Part shown: positions 15,775 through 25,700 of the stretch, one piece after another
Layout of the letters: every line of letters begins with the position of its first letter
Numbering within the stretch: position 1 is the stretch's first letter
Source: Pseudomonadales bacterium
Lineage (GTDB): Bacteria; Pseudomonadota; Gammaproteobacteria; Pseudomonadales; Ketobacteraceae
Direction: 5' to 3'
Assembly (NCBI GenBank): GCA_022361455.1
Contig: JAKSAW010000295.1
Span: 1 to 37,322 of the forward strand
DNA length: 37,322 nucleotides
Notes under the pieces: generated by a model
The model's input: only the letters and a program-made list of their open reading frames with translations
Told to the model about the DNA's origin: nothing
Database searches by the model: none
Translations under genes and position numbers: made by a program

Positions 15775-16761
15775 ATGTCTAAGACGCAGAGAGCCATCAA
15801 GATCGCCTTTTTAATACCAGATCAATCATGGTGCGGAACGGTCATTAGTCCTGCAGAAATCTTTTATGGCATGGCACTCAACCCTAACACTTTTCAAAAT
15901 AGTGAATATCGTGGATTTGAAACAACTTTCTTAAGAACCACACGGCGTAAGGTCAAAGGCTTTTCAGGATTTCCGCTAGAAACCACCTACTTTGCTGACA
16001 CCTCGATTGGCAACGAAACCTACGATGCGGTCATCATTCCTTCCGTTTGGGACTTATCAATGGATAATCTGACGCAATCACACGCTGCGTTAGAATGGCT
16101 TAGAGAACAACACAATGCAGGCGCTATTGTTGCTGGCCTCGTGACTGGCGTTTTCTACCTTGCTGAAGCGGGATTGCTAGATGAGCGAGAAGCAACAATT
16201 CACTGGGCATCAGTTAATATTTTTAAGCAACGCTACCCGAAGATTAAGGTGACACCACAATTACAAATGATTGAGGCGGATAACATCATTACCACCTCTA
16301 GCACACCTGCAACATTTGATGTATCGATTATGTTGATTCAACGATTTCTTGGTGATAGATCCGCGGAATACGCTGCTCATTATTTTAGAATCCGGGATAA
16401 AGATGCTCCTCTTCCAGAATTTTTAGAGCCTAGCAGCAATGACTCATTAGTAGATGCAGCTCGTGACACCATTCGGTTGAATTATACGGATGAAATAACG
16501 CTAGAAAATCTAGCAAAGGAATTTAACGTTACACCACGAACATTATCACGTCGATTTCTGAGCGCAACTGGTACAAGCCCAATCCAATACCTCATTAAAC
16601 AACGTCTGAATGTGGCACGTAACTTACTGCAATCTACAGATTTACAGATACAACAGATTGCAGAGCAATCGGGTTTTGGCTCGGCTACAGTGTTTTGTCG
16701 AAATTTTAAAAAGGAGTACTCTCAGACACCAAGGGAATTCAGAGACACTTTACCTAGCTAG
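15775..16761 (+). CDS. GlxA-type AraC regulator with DJ-1/PfpI-like domain
   Basis: A 328-residue transcription factor of the GlxA group. Residues of about 8-190 form a DJ-1/PfpI amidotransferase-like domain (IKIAFLIPDQSW, then AIVAGLVTGVFYLAEAGLLD around the nucleophile elbow). The elbow reads VTGVF where enzymes have a Cys, so this domain is a likely ligand sensor, not an enzyme. Residues of about 228-325 hold two AraC helix-turn-helices (ITLENLAKEFNVTPRTLSRR and IQQIAEQSGFGSATVFCRNF). It probably activates the divergent Rieske oxygenase gene in response to a substrate or nitrogenous compound; the ligand is unknown. ATG 15775 follows a TAGGAGCC ribosome site. Confidence 0.92.
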   Translation: MSKTQRAIKIAFLIPDQSWCGTVISPAEIFYGMALNPNTFQNSEYRGFETTFLRTTRRKVKGFSGFPLETTYFADTSIGNETYDAVIIPSVWDLSMDNLTQSHAALEWLREQHNAGAIVAGLVTGVFYLAEAGLLDEREATIHWASVNIFKQRYPKIKVTPQLQMIEADNIITTSSTPATFDVSIMLIQRFLGDRSAEYAAHYFRIRDKDAPLPEFLEPSSNDSLVDAARDTIRLNYTDEITLENLAKEFNVTPRTLSRRFLSATGTSPIQYLIKQRLNVARNLLQSTDLQIQQIAEQSGFGSATVFCRNFKKEYSQTPREFRDTLPS

Positions 16762-16800
16762 CAACTCTTTAACCTATGTCGAAATTGGCTTTTCACTTCT

Positions 16801-17343
16801 TTACCACTTCATCATAGGTGCGGGATTCAACGGATGTTTAAGGAACCATTTCAACGCTCTGCCCGCTAACATTTTATGAAAACCCGCATTGGGTAGTATT
16901 GCTTTTAGCTCATTGACTTGCTGTTTAGACATACCGAAACGTATCGAACCTAAGGAAAAATCAACCAAATCTGCTTTTCGGAATAGCTCGACTAATGGAT
17001 ACTTATCTCGACTATATGCAGTCAATTTATGATGCTCAGTAATCATCAATTCTATTTCCTCAAGCCATTCTTTTTGATTCGAATCTTCAAGATAGGCTTT
17101 AGCAGGCGGTAAAGACGGTGGTATATAATCCACGGTATCATCGATCCATATTCCAATATCGTGGAATGCTGCAGCAATAGTTAACTTTTTCTTATCCTCT
17201 TCAGATACCCGTTGCGCTAGCGCAAAACAGCATTGCAACATGCGTGTACAATGATTGCGATACCCTTGATAATCTTCACCAATTACAGGTTTCCAATCTT
17301 CCAAGATTTCATCTAACAAAGGAATGGTTTCGACGAAGTTCAT
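16801..17343 (-). CDS. HD-domain phosphohydrolase
   Basis: A 180-residue HD-domain protein. Metal-binding residues line up as His31 (YRNHCTRM), His61-Asp62 (AAFHDIGIW), His104/105 (ITEHHK) and Asp125 (FRKADLVDFS). This family hydrolyses phosphomonoesters or phosphodiesters of nucleotides, but many small members have no known substrate. It is cytoplasmic, with no membrane segments. ATG 17343 has AGGA six bases upstream. It converges with the GlxA-type regulator, 39 bases away, and has no clear partner. Confidence 0.88.
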   Translation of the reverse strand: MNFVETIPLLDEILEDWKPVIGEDYQGYRNHCTRMLQCCFALAQRVSEEDKKKLTIAAAFHDIGIWIDDTVDYIPPSLPPAKAYLEDSNQKEWLEEIELMITEHHKLTAYSRDKYPLVELFRKADLVDFSLGSIRFGMSKQQVNELKAILPNAGFHKMLAGRALKWFLKHPLNPAPMMKW

Positions 17344-17819
17344 GAACTATCCTAACTATGATTTTCGATTGACTAGAGCATACACTGATAAATGGGAGCC
17401 TCCAATGTTAGAACAACAAGAATATCGACGATTGGATCTTGAGCGAAAAGATAAGGCCTTAAGTCGTTCCTAGAAAAGCGTGACCCGATTTATCATGGAA
17501 AGTAATCTCTAGTTCTGGCAGCCAAACTATTCGAAAATTCCTGACTATTCGTAACGATAAATCTGTTTTTACGAAAAGCCCTCTAATGCTAGCCTAACCG
17601 TACTGCCAGACCAATTACACTCAATAACACCAAATGCATCGATTGAATGCTTTTATGCTTGGGTGTGGATATGCAGAGCTAACGGCTCTGGTGGTTTTGG
17701 TCTCCAGCCACTAAGCCTCAACATAAGTATTAATAGAAAGTTTATAGCAACAACATTATGAGGATGACATCGTTATTTCAATCCAGCATGCCTAGATACT
17801 AACTAGCAGAGGTTCGTTC
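17344..17819. other. Intergenic stretch with one possible short ORF and a small hairpin
   Basis: A 476-base gap between the divergent HD-domain and stress-protein genes. At 17405-17473 (+) a GGGAG-led ATG opens a 22-codon frame (MLEQQEYRRLDLERKDKA...) that resembles the start of a longer helical or PilZ-type protein cut by a stop; it may be a remnant. Near 17674-17690 CAGAGC/GCTCTG forms a six-base hairpin with more GC-rich sequence after it. No RNA family is recognised. Confidence 0.4.
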
Positions 17820-18794
17820 ATGAGAAGATTCAGCAACATTCTTTGTATAGTTGATCCACAATCAACATCTAAAACAGCGATCGTTCAAGCAACACGAATC
17901 GCCGATGATCATCAGGCAGGTATAACTTTCATGTCTGTCATTAAGGAACCCACGACTTGGCGACTGCCTTTTACAAACAAGGAAGAATTGTCTAATGATA
18001 TCAATGAACTAACCAACAACAAACGCAAAGCCATAGAACAATTAGTTAGTGCCAACGCTCCCAAAAAAGAAACTAAAGTTTGTATTACTGTAGGTACTGG
18101 TTTCATAGAGATCATTAGATTCGTTATTCATGAAAACTACGATCTTGTTGTGAAGTGCGCTGAAGAAATGGATTGGACAGACAGGATGTTGGCAAGTGAG
18201 GATATGCATATCTTGAGAAAATGCCCTTGTCCCGTTTTAATGCTAAAACCGGGTCAAGTCGATAGTTTTCGTACCCTGCTCGCCTCTGTAGATGTGAATC
18301 AAAACAATTACTACGATGATAAATATGTGCAAGAAGAATTAAACCAAAGCGTACTGGAATATAGTGCATGTTTAAGTATGCCCGAGCTGTCCGAATTACA
18401 TGTCGCTAGCGCATGGGAAGCATATTCAGAAGATTATTTGCGCTACGGGGCCTTTTCCCATACGCCCAAAGAAGAAGTCGATCAGTATGTTAAGCTAGCT
18501 TATGAAGAATGCACCCTACAGATCAACAATTTAGTCGATAATTTGAATGAACGCTTAGGCGATGAAGTGGCCCATTACTTAAATACCAATACCCATTTAG
18601 TCAAAGGTAAGGCTTCCAAAGAAATTCCTCAATTCGCTGAAAAAAACAATGTAGATCTCATTGTTATGGGTACCGTTGGCAGAGTTGGAATCCCAGGACT
18701 CATTATTGGCAACACTGCAGAAAGCATACTAGAGCAGGCACATTGTTCCATCTTGGCTATTAAACCGAAGGGTTTTAAAACGCCTATTGTGTGA
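17820..18794 (+). CDS. Tandem universal stress protein (UspE-like)
   Basis: A 324-residue cytoplasmic protein with two Usp domains (about 1-145 and 165-315), the UspE arrangement. The second domain has the nucleotide-binding signature VMGTVGRVGIPGLIIGNTAE (GxxG, nine residues, G-N-T); the first has a degenerate version (KCAEEMDWTD...). Such proteins accumulate under starvation or energy stress and help motility or survival, by poorly known means. ATG 17820 has AGAGG upstream. The histidine kinase gene follows 138 bases later on the same strand without a visible terminator, so the two could be co-transcribed. Confidence 0.9.
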   Translation: MRRFSNILCIVDPQSTSKTAIVQATRIADDHQAGITFMSVIKEPTTWRLPFTNKEELSNDINELTNNKRKAIEQLVSANAPKKETKVCITVGTGFIEIIRFVIHENYDLVVKCAEEMDWTDRMLASEDMHILRKCPCPVLMLKPGQVDSFRTLLASVDVNQNNYYDDKYVQEELNQSVLEYSACLSMPELSELHVASAWEAYSEDYLRYGAFSHTPKEEVDQYVKLAYEECTLQINNLVDNLNERLGDEVAHYLNTNTHLVKGKASKEIPQFAEKNNVDLIVMGTVGRVGIPGLIIGNTAESILEQAHCSILAIKPKGFKTPIV

Positions 18795-18932
18795 TTGTTA
18801 TCGCCAGATAAGTATCTATAAAATAGCGCAACTTGGTCTTAAATAAAACTTGGTTATTACTTAATACCTTCTGATTATATCCAGCAATTAGTCACTCTTG
18901 GTGATCTTCTACTAACCTTAGAGTGGGTCCTA

Positions 18933-21740
18933 GTGTCGTTGCCGGAGACAGACATTTTGAAGATTAACAGCATCTCATTCAAGTTGATTAGTATCGCTCT
19001 ATTCATTACAACATCAGTGCTTTGTGGTTTGGGCTTTTATGGCTATGAACAAACCAAACAAAGACTTAACGAGCAACTATCGTTAGAGATTGATCATCTA
19101 ACCAAGAGGCTACTACTAAACCTACCGGGGCCGGTTTGGAATTTTGAAGGTTCTTTCATTGCTAGTACCTTAGAATCTGAAGCTGCAGCAAATTTCATAC
19201 AAGGCATTTACGTCTTAAATGAGAAAGGCGATATCATTGATGCCATAGAAAAGAGAGAAGAAAAATTAAATAAAGTAGAAGAAATACCTGCTTACTTAGA
19301 TAGTAAAGACACCAAAGACATCATTTACCAAGAAGCAGATAGCGATGAACAAAACTTAGTTGGTAAACTTTTGTTAGACACCAATGACAAGCATGTCAGA
19401 ATCTTATTAGAAGCGGAAGTAGAACGCATCATCATTCAAATTGCTGCACTAAATGGAATACTACTAGTATTATTTGCCATCGCTATACGTAGAATGACAC
19501 GCCCACTAAGCGACCTTAAAACGGTGGCAGCGAGTATTGCCGAGGGAGATTATGATCTTGAGGTCGCCATCAACAGACAAGATGAGATTGGTGAATTAGC
19601 AGAAAGCTTCGAAACCATGAAAACCGGAATTAAAAAGAAAGTTCAAGATTTAAGAGATTTGAACAACACCGGAGATCAATTGGCTCTATGCATTGATAGC
19701 AAAACAGCTCTGGAAAAGACGTTACACGCTTTATCTCAGCATGCTGGTGTCAAATTCGGCTCAGTGTATCTATACAATGAAAACAATTTATTAGAATTAC
19801 AGTCGTTCTACCCTCCCAAGATAATTGATTCAGAAAGTCAGCCAAAAAAATTCGAAGATGGTGAGGGTATCGTTGGTCACTGTGTGAAATCAGCTGAAGT
19901 TATCTACATTCCAGACACATCAAAAGATGAAAGGTTTGTAGAAGGCAATGAGCAACAACCAAGATCGTTAATCTGCGTTCCTCTTAAAGATGGAAAAATC
20001 GTCATGGGCGCACTAAACCTATCAGGAAATTTGGGGGATGTAACCTTTGAAGGAAGCGACGTAGAATATGCAGAAACCCTAGCTAGACAATTAGTAACCA
20101 CCATTAAAAATATAAGAATGCGTGAAACTATCGAAGATCAAAATCGTACCTTAGAATTAAAAGTACAAGAGAGAACTGCGGAGCTCGCTCAGAAGAATTA
20201 TGATATGCAAGGCATGTTGCATAATATGAAACAAGGCCTATTTACTGTTGTGCAAGATGGTCAAATTCACCCGGAATACTCTTCCTTTCTTGAAAGCGTC
20301 TTCGAAACAAGCCATATCGCTGGTAGAAACGTCATTGACTTATTGTTTACCAATGCGAACGTTGGCAGTAATGAAATAGACCAAAATCTTGTAGCCATTA
20401 GTGCGTTGATTGGCGAAGACCAAATGATGTTTGAATTCAACTCTCATCTCCTAGCTAAGGAATACGAGTGTGAAATTAACGACAAAAAGAAAATCCTGTC
20501 ATTAGACTGGAATGCCATAGTAGTTGATGATGAGATTAATAAACTGATGGTAACAGTGCGCGATATTACACTATTAAAAGAACTTGAACATGAAGCAGCG
20601 AATCAGAAACGCGAGCTCTACATGATCAGTCAATTGCTTAAACTCTCTGAGAGAAAGTATCTAGATTTTAATACATCAGCACAAAATTTTATTATCGAAA
20701 ACAGAAAATTAATTGAAGCGAACACCGACAGAAATGATGAGGTGTTAGCATCCCTATTCCGCAACATGCATACTATCAAAGGTAACGCCCGGACATTTGG
20801 GTTTGTTCAACTCACTGATGTTGTCCACAACGTCGAGACAACATATAGCGACATACGTAAGTCCGATGACGTGGCCTGGGACCAAAATCAGCTTCTAGAA
20901 GAATTACAACTAGTCGAAGACATTTTGCAAGAATATCAAAACGTTCACTATAACGTACTCGGGCGTGGTGATTCTGCTAATGATAGTGGGGCCATTAGTG
21001 AAGAGCTTATCGATAAAATCCAAAACTGTATCAACAAAGTACAGCAGGAATTCCCTGCGATTAAAGAGAAGGCTTTTCTACAGCCGTTACAGCTTGTCGT
21101 TGATGAAGCTCACACTTGTAGTTTGGAGGAAGCGCTTTCAGATATCATTAGTTCGCTACCTTCTATTGCAACCGAGCTAGGTAAACGCTCTCCCCAACTC
21201 GCAATTAACGCGAGTGATGTTCGCATTAACAATGATGTAAAAGATCTGATCACCAACGTATTCTCGCATTTATTACGTAATAGCGTAGATCATGGCATTG
21301 AATTACCCGAGGAGCGCGTGGCATCAGGAAAACCACAAGAGGGTAATATTTATATTAACACCACCAATGATGATGCTGGACATCTTCTGATTCATATTGG
21401 AGACGATGGAAAAGGAATTAACCTGGAGCGTTTGAAAGCAAAAGGGATAGAAGACGGCAAATGGCAACAGGATGAAGCCCCCAATGATCTGGACGTTGCG
21501 ATGCTTATTTTTGAATCAGGCGTATCAACCAAGGAGCAAGTGAGCAGCATTTCCGGCAGAGGCGTTGGAATGGACGCGGTACGTCAGTTTTTACAGAGTA
21601 ATGGTGGTGATGTCAGCATTAATTTGTTGGAGAAGTCCGATCCGGAATCGCCCTTCGCCCCATTTGAGCTTGTCGTTACTTTGTCCCCTAACTCCTATAA
21701 GATGGCCACGAACAAGTTAACTGATACGGCAGCGGCGTAA
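18933..21740 (+). CDS. Membrane CheA-like histidine kinase with HAMP, GAF and Hpt domains
   Basis: A 935-residue sensor. Domain order: membrane helix (about 12-34); periplasmic sensor (35-160); second helix (about 166-185); HAMP (186-238); GAF (about 255-395); coiled coil (400-430); PAS-like part (430-545); Hpt with phospho-accepting His near 613 (MHTIKGNARTFGF); ATPase domain (about 770-925) with HLLRNSVDHGIE, GDDGKGI and GRGVGMDAVRQF. The Hpt and ATPase parts are of the CheA type, but the CheW-like P5 domain is absent. It probably phosphorylates its Hpt histidine and passes the phosphate to a response regulator, most simply the convergent NarL-type protein at 21818. The start is GTG 18933. 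The signal is unknown. Confidence 0.9.
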   Translation: MSLPETDILKINSISFKLISIALFITTSVLCGLGFYGYEQTKQRLNEQLSLEIDHLTKRLLLNLPGPVWNFEGSFIASTLESEAAANFIQGIYVLNEKGDIIDAIEKREEKLNKVEEIPAYLDSKDTKDIIYQEADSDEQNLVGKLLLDTNDKHVRILLEAEVERIIIQIAALNGILLVLFAIAIRRMTRPLSDLKTVAASIAEGDYDLEVAINRQDEIGELAESFETMKTGIKKKVQDLRDLNNTGDQLALCIDSKTALEKTLHALSQHAGVKFGSVYLYNENNLLELQSFYPPKIIDSESQPKKFEDGEGIVGHCVKSAEVIYIPDTSKDERFVEGNEQQPRSLICVPLKDGKIVMGALNLSGNLGDVTFEGSDVEYAETLARQLVTTIKNIRMRETIEDQNRTLELKVQERTAELAQKNYDMQGMLHNMKQGLFTVVQDGQIHPEYSSFLESVFETSHIAGRNVIDLLFTNANVGSNEIDQNLVAISALIGEDQMMFEFNSHLLAKEYECEINDKKKILSLDWNAIVVDDEINKLMVTVRDITLLKELEHEAANQKRELYMISQLLKLSERKYLDFNTSAQNFIIENRKLIEANTDRNDEVLASLFRNMHTIKGNARTFGFVQLTDVVHNVETTYSDIRKSDDVAWDQNQLLEELQLVEDILQEYQNVHYNVLGRGDSANDSGAISEELIDKIQNCINKVQQEFPAIKEKAFLQPLQLVVDEAHTCSLEEALSDIISSLPSIATELGKRSPQLAINASDVRINNDVKDLITNVFSHLLRNSVDHGIELPEERVASGKPQEGNIYINTTNDDAGHLLIHIGDDGKGINLERLKAKGIEDGKWQQDEAPNDLDVAMLIFESGVSTKEQVSSISGRGVGMDAVRQFLQSNGGDVSINLLEKSDPESPFAPFELVVTLSPNSYKMATNKLTDTAAA

Positions 21741-21766
21741 TAACAGGAATATTTTTTTGTTACCGG

Positions 21767-21783
21767 AAGCATAAATTATGCTT
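21767..21783. repeat. Short palindrome between convergent signalling genes
   Basis: AAGCATAAATTATGCTT is a perfect 17-base palindrome around a central A, in the 77-base gap between the kinase and response regulator. It may form a small hairpin; T-rich sequence lies on its left only, so it does not fit a normal terminator for either gene. Confidence 0.35.
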
Positions 21784-21817
21784 GTCGACACTAACGCCCC
21801 AACAATTAGAGTTATAG

Positions 21818-22423
21818 CTAGTGCGCTTTCAGTCTAAGTTGAGAGGCTTTGGTCACCAACTGAGTTACGTTCTGCACGTCTAACTTGCGCATTAAGTTTC
21901 TTCGATGGGTTTTAATCGTTTCTACAGACACATCTAGTTGATCAGCAATGGTGCTTCTAGGAAGACCATCAAGAATAAGCTGAAGAATCTGCATTTCCCT
22001 AGCAGTCAATTCAATATCTATTTCCTGAGACACAGACAGAACATGACTTGATACATAGCGTTTATTTTGGGTGATATTCTCTAACGCAACGAGCATTTCT
22101 TTCGACTTGTCTTGCTTAAGCAAAATTCCATCCACTTGAGACAAATAGATTTCCCTTAGTATGGCCGCAGATTGCTGCCCAGTAAAAACGAGTATTTTTA
22201 AATTTGGATACCTTTTCTTTAGGTAGTTTGAAAGCGCTGCAGAATGTCCGCCTGGCATTTGATAATCCAAAATTAGTAAATCTGGAGAAAGATTATGAAC
22301 TAACTCTTTAAGCTGGTCTAACTCACCTATTTCGGCGACAACTTCATAACCGCCTAAAGATTCCAATAAGGCCCTTACCCCAAATCTTACCACTTCATGG
22401 TCGTCCGCAATTATTACACGCAT
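21818..22423 (-). CDS. NarL/LuxR-family response regulator
   Basis: A 201-residue two-domain regulator. The receiver domain (1-120) has Asp7/Asp8, phospho-acceptor Asp53 (LLILDYQMPGG), Thr81 and Lys103. The LuxR-type helix-turn-helix (about 136-196) reads LTAREMQILQLILDGLPRST, then DVSVETIKTHRRNLMRKLDV. It should bind DNA as a dimer when phosphorylated. The convergent CheA-like kinase at 18933 is the obvious partner; pairing is inferred from position alone. The gene is alone on its strand, with about 300 bases before the next gene, where TATAAT on the minus strand (22489-22494) is a -10 candidate. Confidence 0.93.
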   Translation of the reverse strand: MRVIIADDHEVVRFGVRALLESLGGYEVVAEIGELDQLKELVHNLSPDLLILDYQMPGGHSAALSNYLKKRYPNLKILVFTGQQSAAILREIYLSQVDGILLKQDKSKEMLVALENITQNKRYVSSHVLSVSQEIDIELTAREMQILQLILDGLPRSTIADQLDVSVETIKTHRRNLMRKLDVQNVTQLVTKASQLRLKAH

Positions 22424-22670
22424 GACTTAACTGCCCTTTCGGTAATCACAAGTTCCAACAGGGAGCAAAGTCTATTTTTGGCAAATGTATTATATATGAC
22501 AATAACTATTCGCTAGTCATCAAACTGTACACGAACTAGCCGCTTACTGTCACAAAACAATCATATCCACCAAATAAGTGGTATAAACGAAACTAATTGA
22601 AAGAACTTACATGGTCTTTTTGCCTTTTCTAGTTACAAATTTAAATATTACTTTTTTAAGAAACCCGCTT

Positions 22671-22703
22671 GGCTTGGTGAAAAATAAAACGATTCACCAA
22701 GCC
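22671..22703 (-). terminator. Terminator after the giant-protein operon
   Basis: GGCTTGGTGAA and TTCACCAAGCC form a perfect 11-base stem with an 11-base loop, 18 bases past the stop of the 2830-residue gene. On the minus strand it is followed by a GGGTTTCTT segment, a modest T tract. Confidence 0.75.
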
Positions 22704-22720
22704 GATTTCAAACAATGTCC

Positions 22721-25700
22721 TTACTGGGCCGGGAAGCTATAGGTATCGAATACAAGCCGTATATCAGTAACCCCTTCATTGGTGGCGTTATTATCATCTC
22801 CACTAATCAAAGTATCTAAACCAATTGATCCATCGGCAGCTAGGCTGTCTCCGGGAATAATGAGTACCCATTCTGTATTCCAAACAGAGCGCCCTACTAA
22901 ACGCCCAGATGTTGTAACATTTGCAAAATCAAAGACCGGATCAGTACTCACAGGTATCTCACTAAAGCGTCGGCGTTTATCCCAACGTGTTAGAACACTA
23001 TCGCTACTAGGTATCCAACCTTCCTGTAGGTAGGAAGTATCACCAGTGGTTAAATCGCTTGGCACAGGTATCGCTTGATCTAACACTTGGTAAGAGCGTA
23101 ACTGGGTTATGTCTGTTGGGGATCTTAAGAAGTCCGTGCCTACAGGAACCAGGTATGCATAAGGGGTATTCACTAACTCATCAGGATAATCATCAAAGTG
23201 CAATCCAACACGATAGAACTTAGTGGCGGAGTATGAAGGTGAGTAAGTTGAATCAACACCGCCTTTATCCCAACCAAACAAATTCTTGTCTAAATGGATG
23301 GTAGTCGCGAATCTCAGAACAATACCTTCGAGAGGACCATCGGCAGCGTTAACTCCAGGCGGAACACAAAATTCCGAAAACTCTGGAACTTCCCAAAGGT
23401 TATCCACTCGGCCCTCTTGTAAAAGTTGTTGCCAACGTGATTTACCATCATCACCATCTAGGACCCGGTAAGCTTCTTTGCGAAGCGAGAAATTAAACTC
23501 TTGATTTAGAGGATCTAGCCCACCGAAGGCACTTTCTGCAGAATTAAATGCTGAATCCATTCTAGCAAGGGGCGTTGATAAACCATGCACACCGGCAACT
23601 GGATTTCCGCTATCAGTAAACTGCCCTAGCGTGCGTTGCTTGATTAAACTTTCATAAAACGTTTGGTCAACGCCATTGGTATCATCAGATAGTAGGCCGG
23701 TTTCATAATCGAAGGCCTTAGCAGCTAAATAGGTATACTTAGCAGCAAGATCAAAGCTCGCCCGATATTTTTGTAATGCATCGTTGCGAAATACTCGATA
23801 TGTCATATCCCGATACCTTTCATCGGTTGTTCTGCTAGCTACGTCCTTCCTGAACGCGATCCGCTCCTCCATGATACGAACCGCTTCAGCGACCAGTTTT
23901 TGATACACGGATTGAGCATTCTCTAACTCTTGTGTTAACTCCACAACGCTATAGCGCAGTTTGGTTTCTTCGTGCATTAACTTTTCGATAACGGTTAATT
24001 GCCGCTGAATCTCTAAAGGATAACCAGACTTTTGAAATTCTACCGAGCGGTTAAAGGCAGCCTGCTGCACCTGAGCCTGTTTAGTAAACTGGCCGATCGA
24101 TACCAACGCACTAGCGGTGATCAAGCCACGTGTTAACCCACTATAAGTGACACTTAATCCTATTCGAGGGATGGTTCCAGCATCATTGGAGAAACCAACC
24201 GCAGTAGCGGGTGTGTTAGACATAATACCAATCCAACGATAGATAGATTCCCCCAGCAGCACTAGATTATTAGCTAAGCCCTGTAGACCGGCTAACTCCC
24301 TAGTTAAGGTGGCATACTCATCCTTCATCACGTTATAGGAAGTAATTTGATCTCCACGAATCTGGTAAATAGTTTCTAGTAAATCAACCTCCGCTTTAAC
24401 TTTGTTCATCAAGGCTTGTTGCTCAGCGATAGCGGTTTCAATACGAGCTTGAATAAGTTGGATTTCACCCAATTGCAATTGGATTTCACCGGGGGCAGCT
24501 CTGCTTCCCCAAGTTTCATTGGGTTTTATGTAGGGATAGTTATTGCTAGGCACAATGGGTAATTCAACTAATAAATTACCACTGCCATCTACGAAATTAA
24601 TATGGTCAGCTGGATTTATGTTGCCACCGGTATCGGCACTAAAGAAGAAGCTGTTAATATCATTAGCGCAGCTTTGACTACATCCATCCGCTTGTAGACT
24701 GGGTAAAGTCAGGGTCAGATTATTAATTTGTGAAGGTGGCACATTTTCGAGATCGCTATCAATATACATGTATTGATAAATATCTGGTCCGTTGTAACCA
24801 GTAGGATAAAGTTTTCCAGGTCCAATATTGCCGTTGTAAGGATACCCCATTAGCTCAATTAAACGACTCTTGAAGTCGCCCTCTTTTTCTTCCTCCAACC
24901 GCTGAAAATCGGCATTCGATAGCTGACTGATGCGAATTTTTTGGCTCAGATCATTAGCATAATTAAATAACTCAAGTGAATTATTCGCTGCATCTACAGC
25001 TCGGGCGTAGACTTGTTCGAAGTGGCTTTCACCGTTCTGTAAAGCACTAGCGTCGATATCAAATGGTATCGCATCACTGGCAAGACCAAACGGATTATTT
25101 CCTCTGTCTGCGCGACTTACGATGCTATCAATTTCCACAAGCGCAGCAGGTAAATCCGCGATTGCGCTAACGGTTTGTCGATCGATTTTAGCAATTCCCG
25201 TAGACTCAGTATCGTCGTAGGGAAGCAAAGCATTGACAAACGCCCAGTCTAAAACGGCTCCCTGCCCTGCTCTTCGGGCCCAGCCATCCATACCCCAGGC
25301 ACGTTGAGCATCTGTATCTTTATAACCTTGCCACTGCCCCGAGGGTGCATGGGTATATTCATTGCGGAACGTTAAGTCGACAATTCTTGCACCGGTTCTC
25401 GCTTTCGCCGCAGCTGCTTTGGCAAAACGCTCTTCGTCTTTATAGTCTACAACTAATGTTTGGCCAGCGATGCTGGTGGTGTCAGTCAAAGGCTGCCAAT
25501 CATAGTCGGGATGTCGTGCTAACGAGTAATAAAGCTTAGTGGACGTAAGATAGTGGCCCCATGCATCGCCATGTCCTTGTGGATAATTGGCTTGAGCATC
25601 GTCTAAGGCACCGTCCCCGTCGGTATCAGATATTCCATATACTTGGACGTAAGTGGCTTCAGGCCCTCCACCAACAAAGTTCCATAATAAACGGTTGCCG

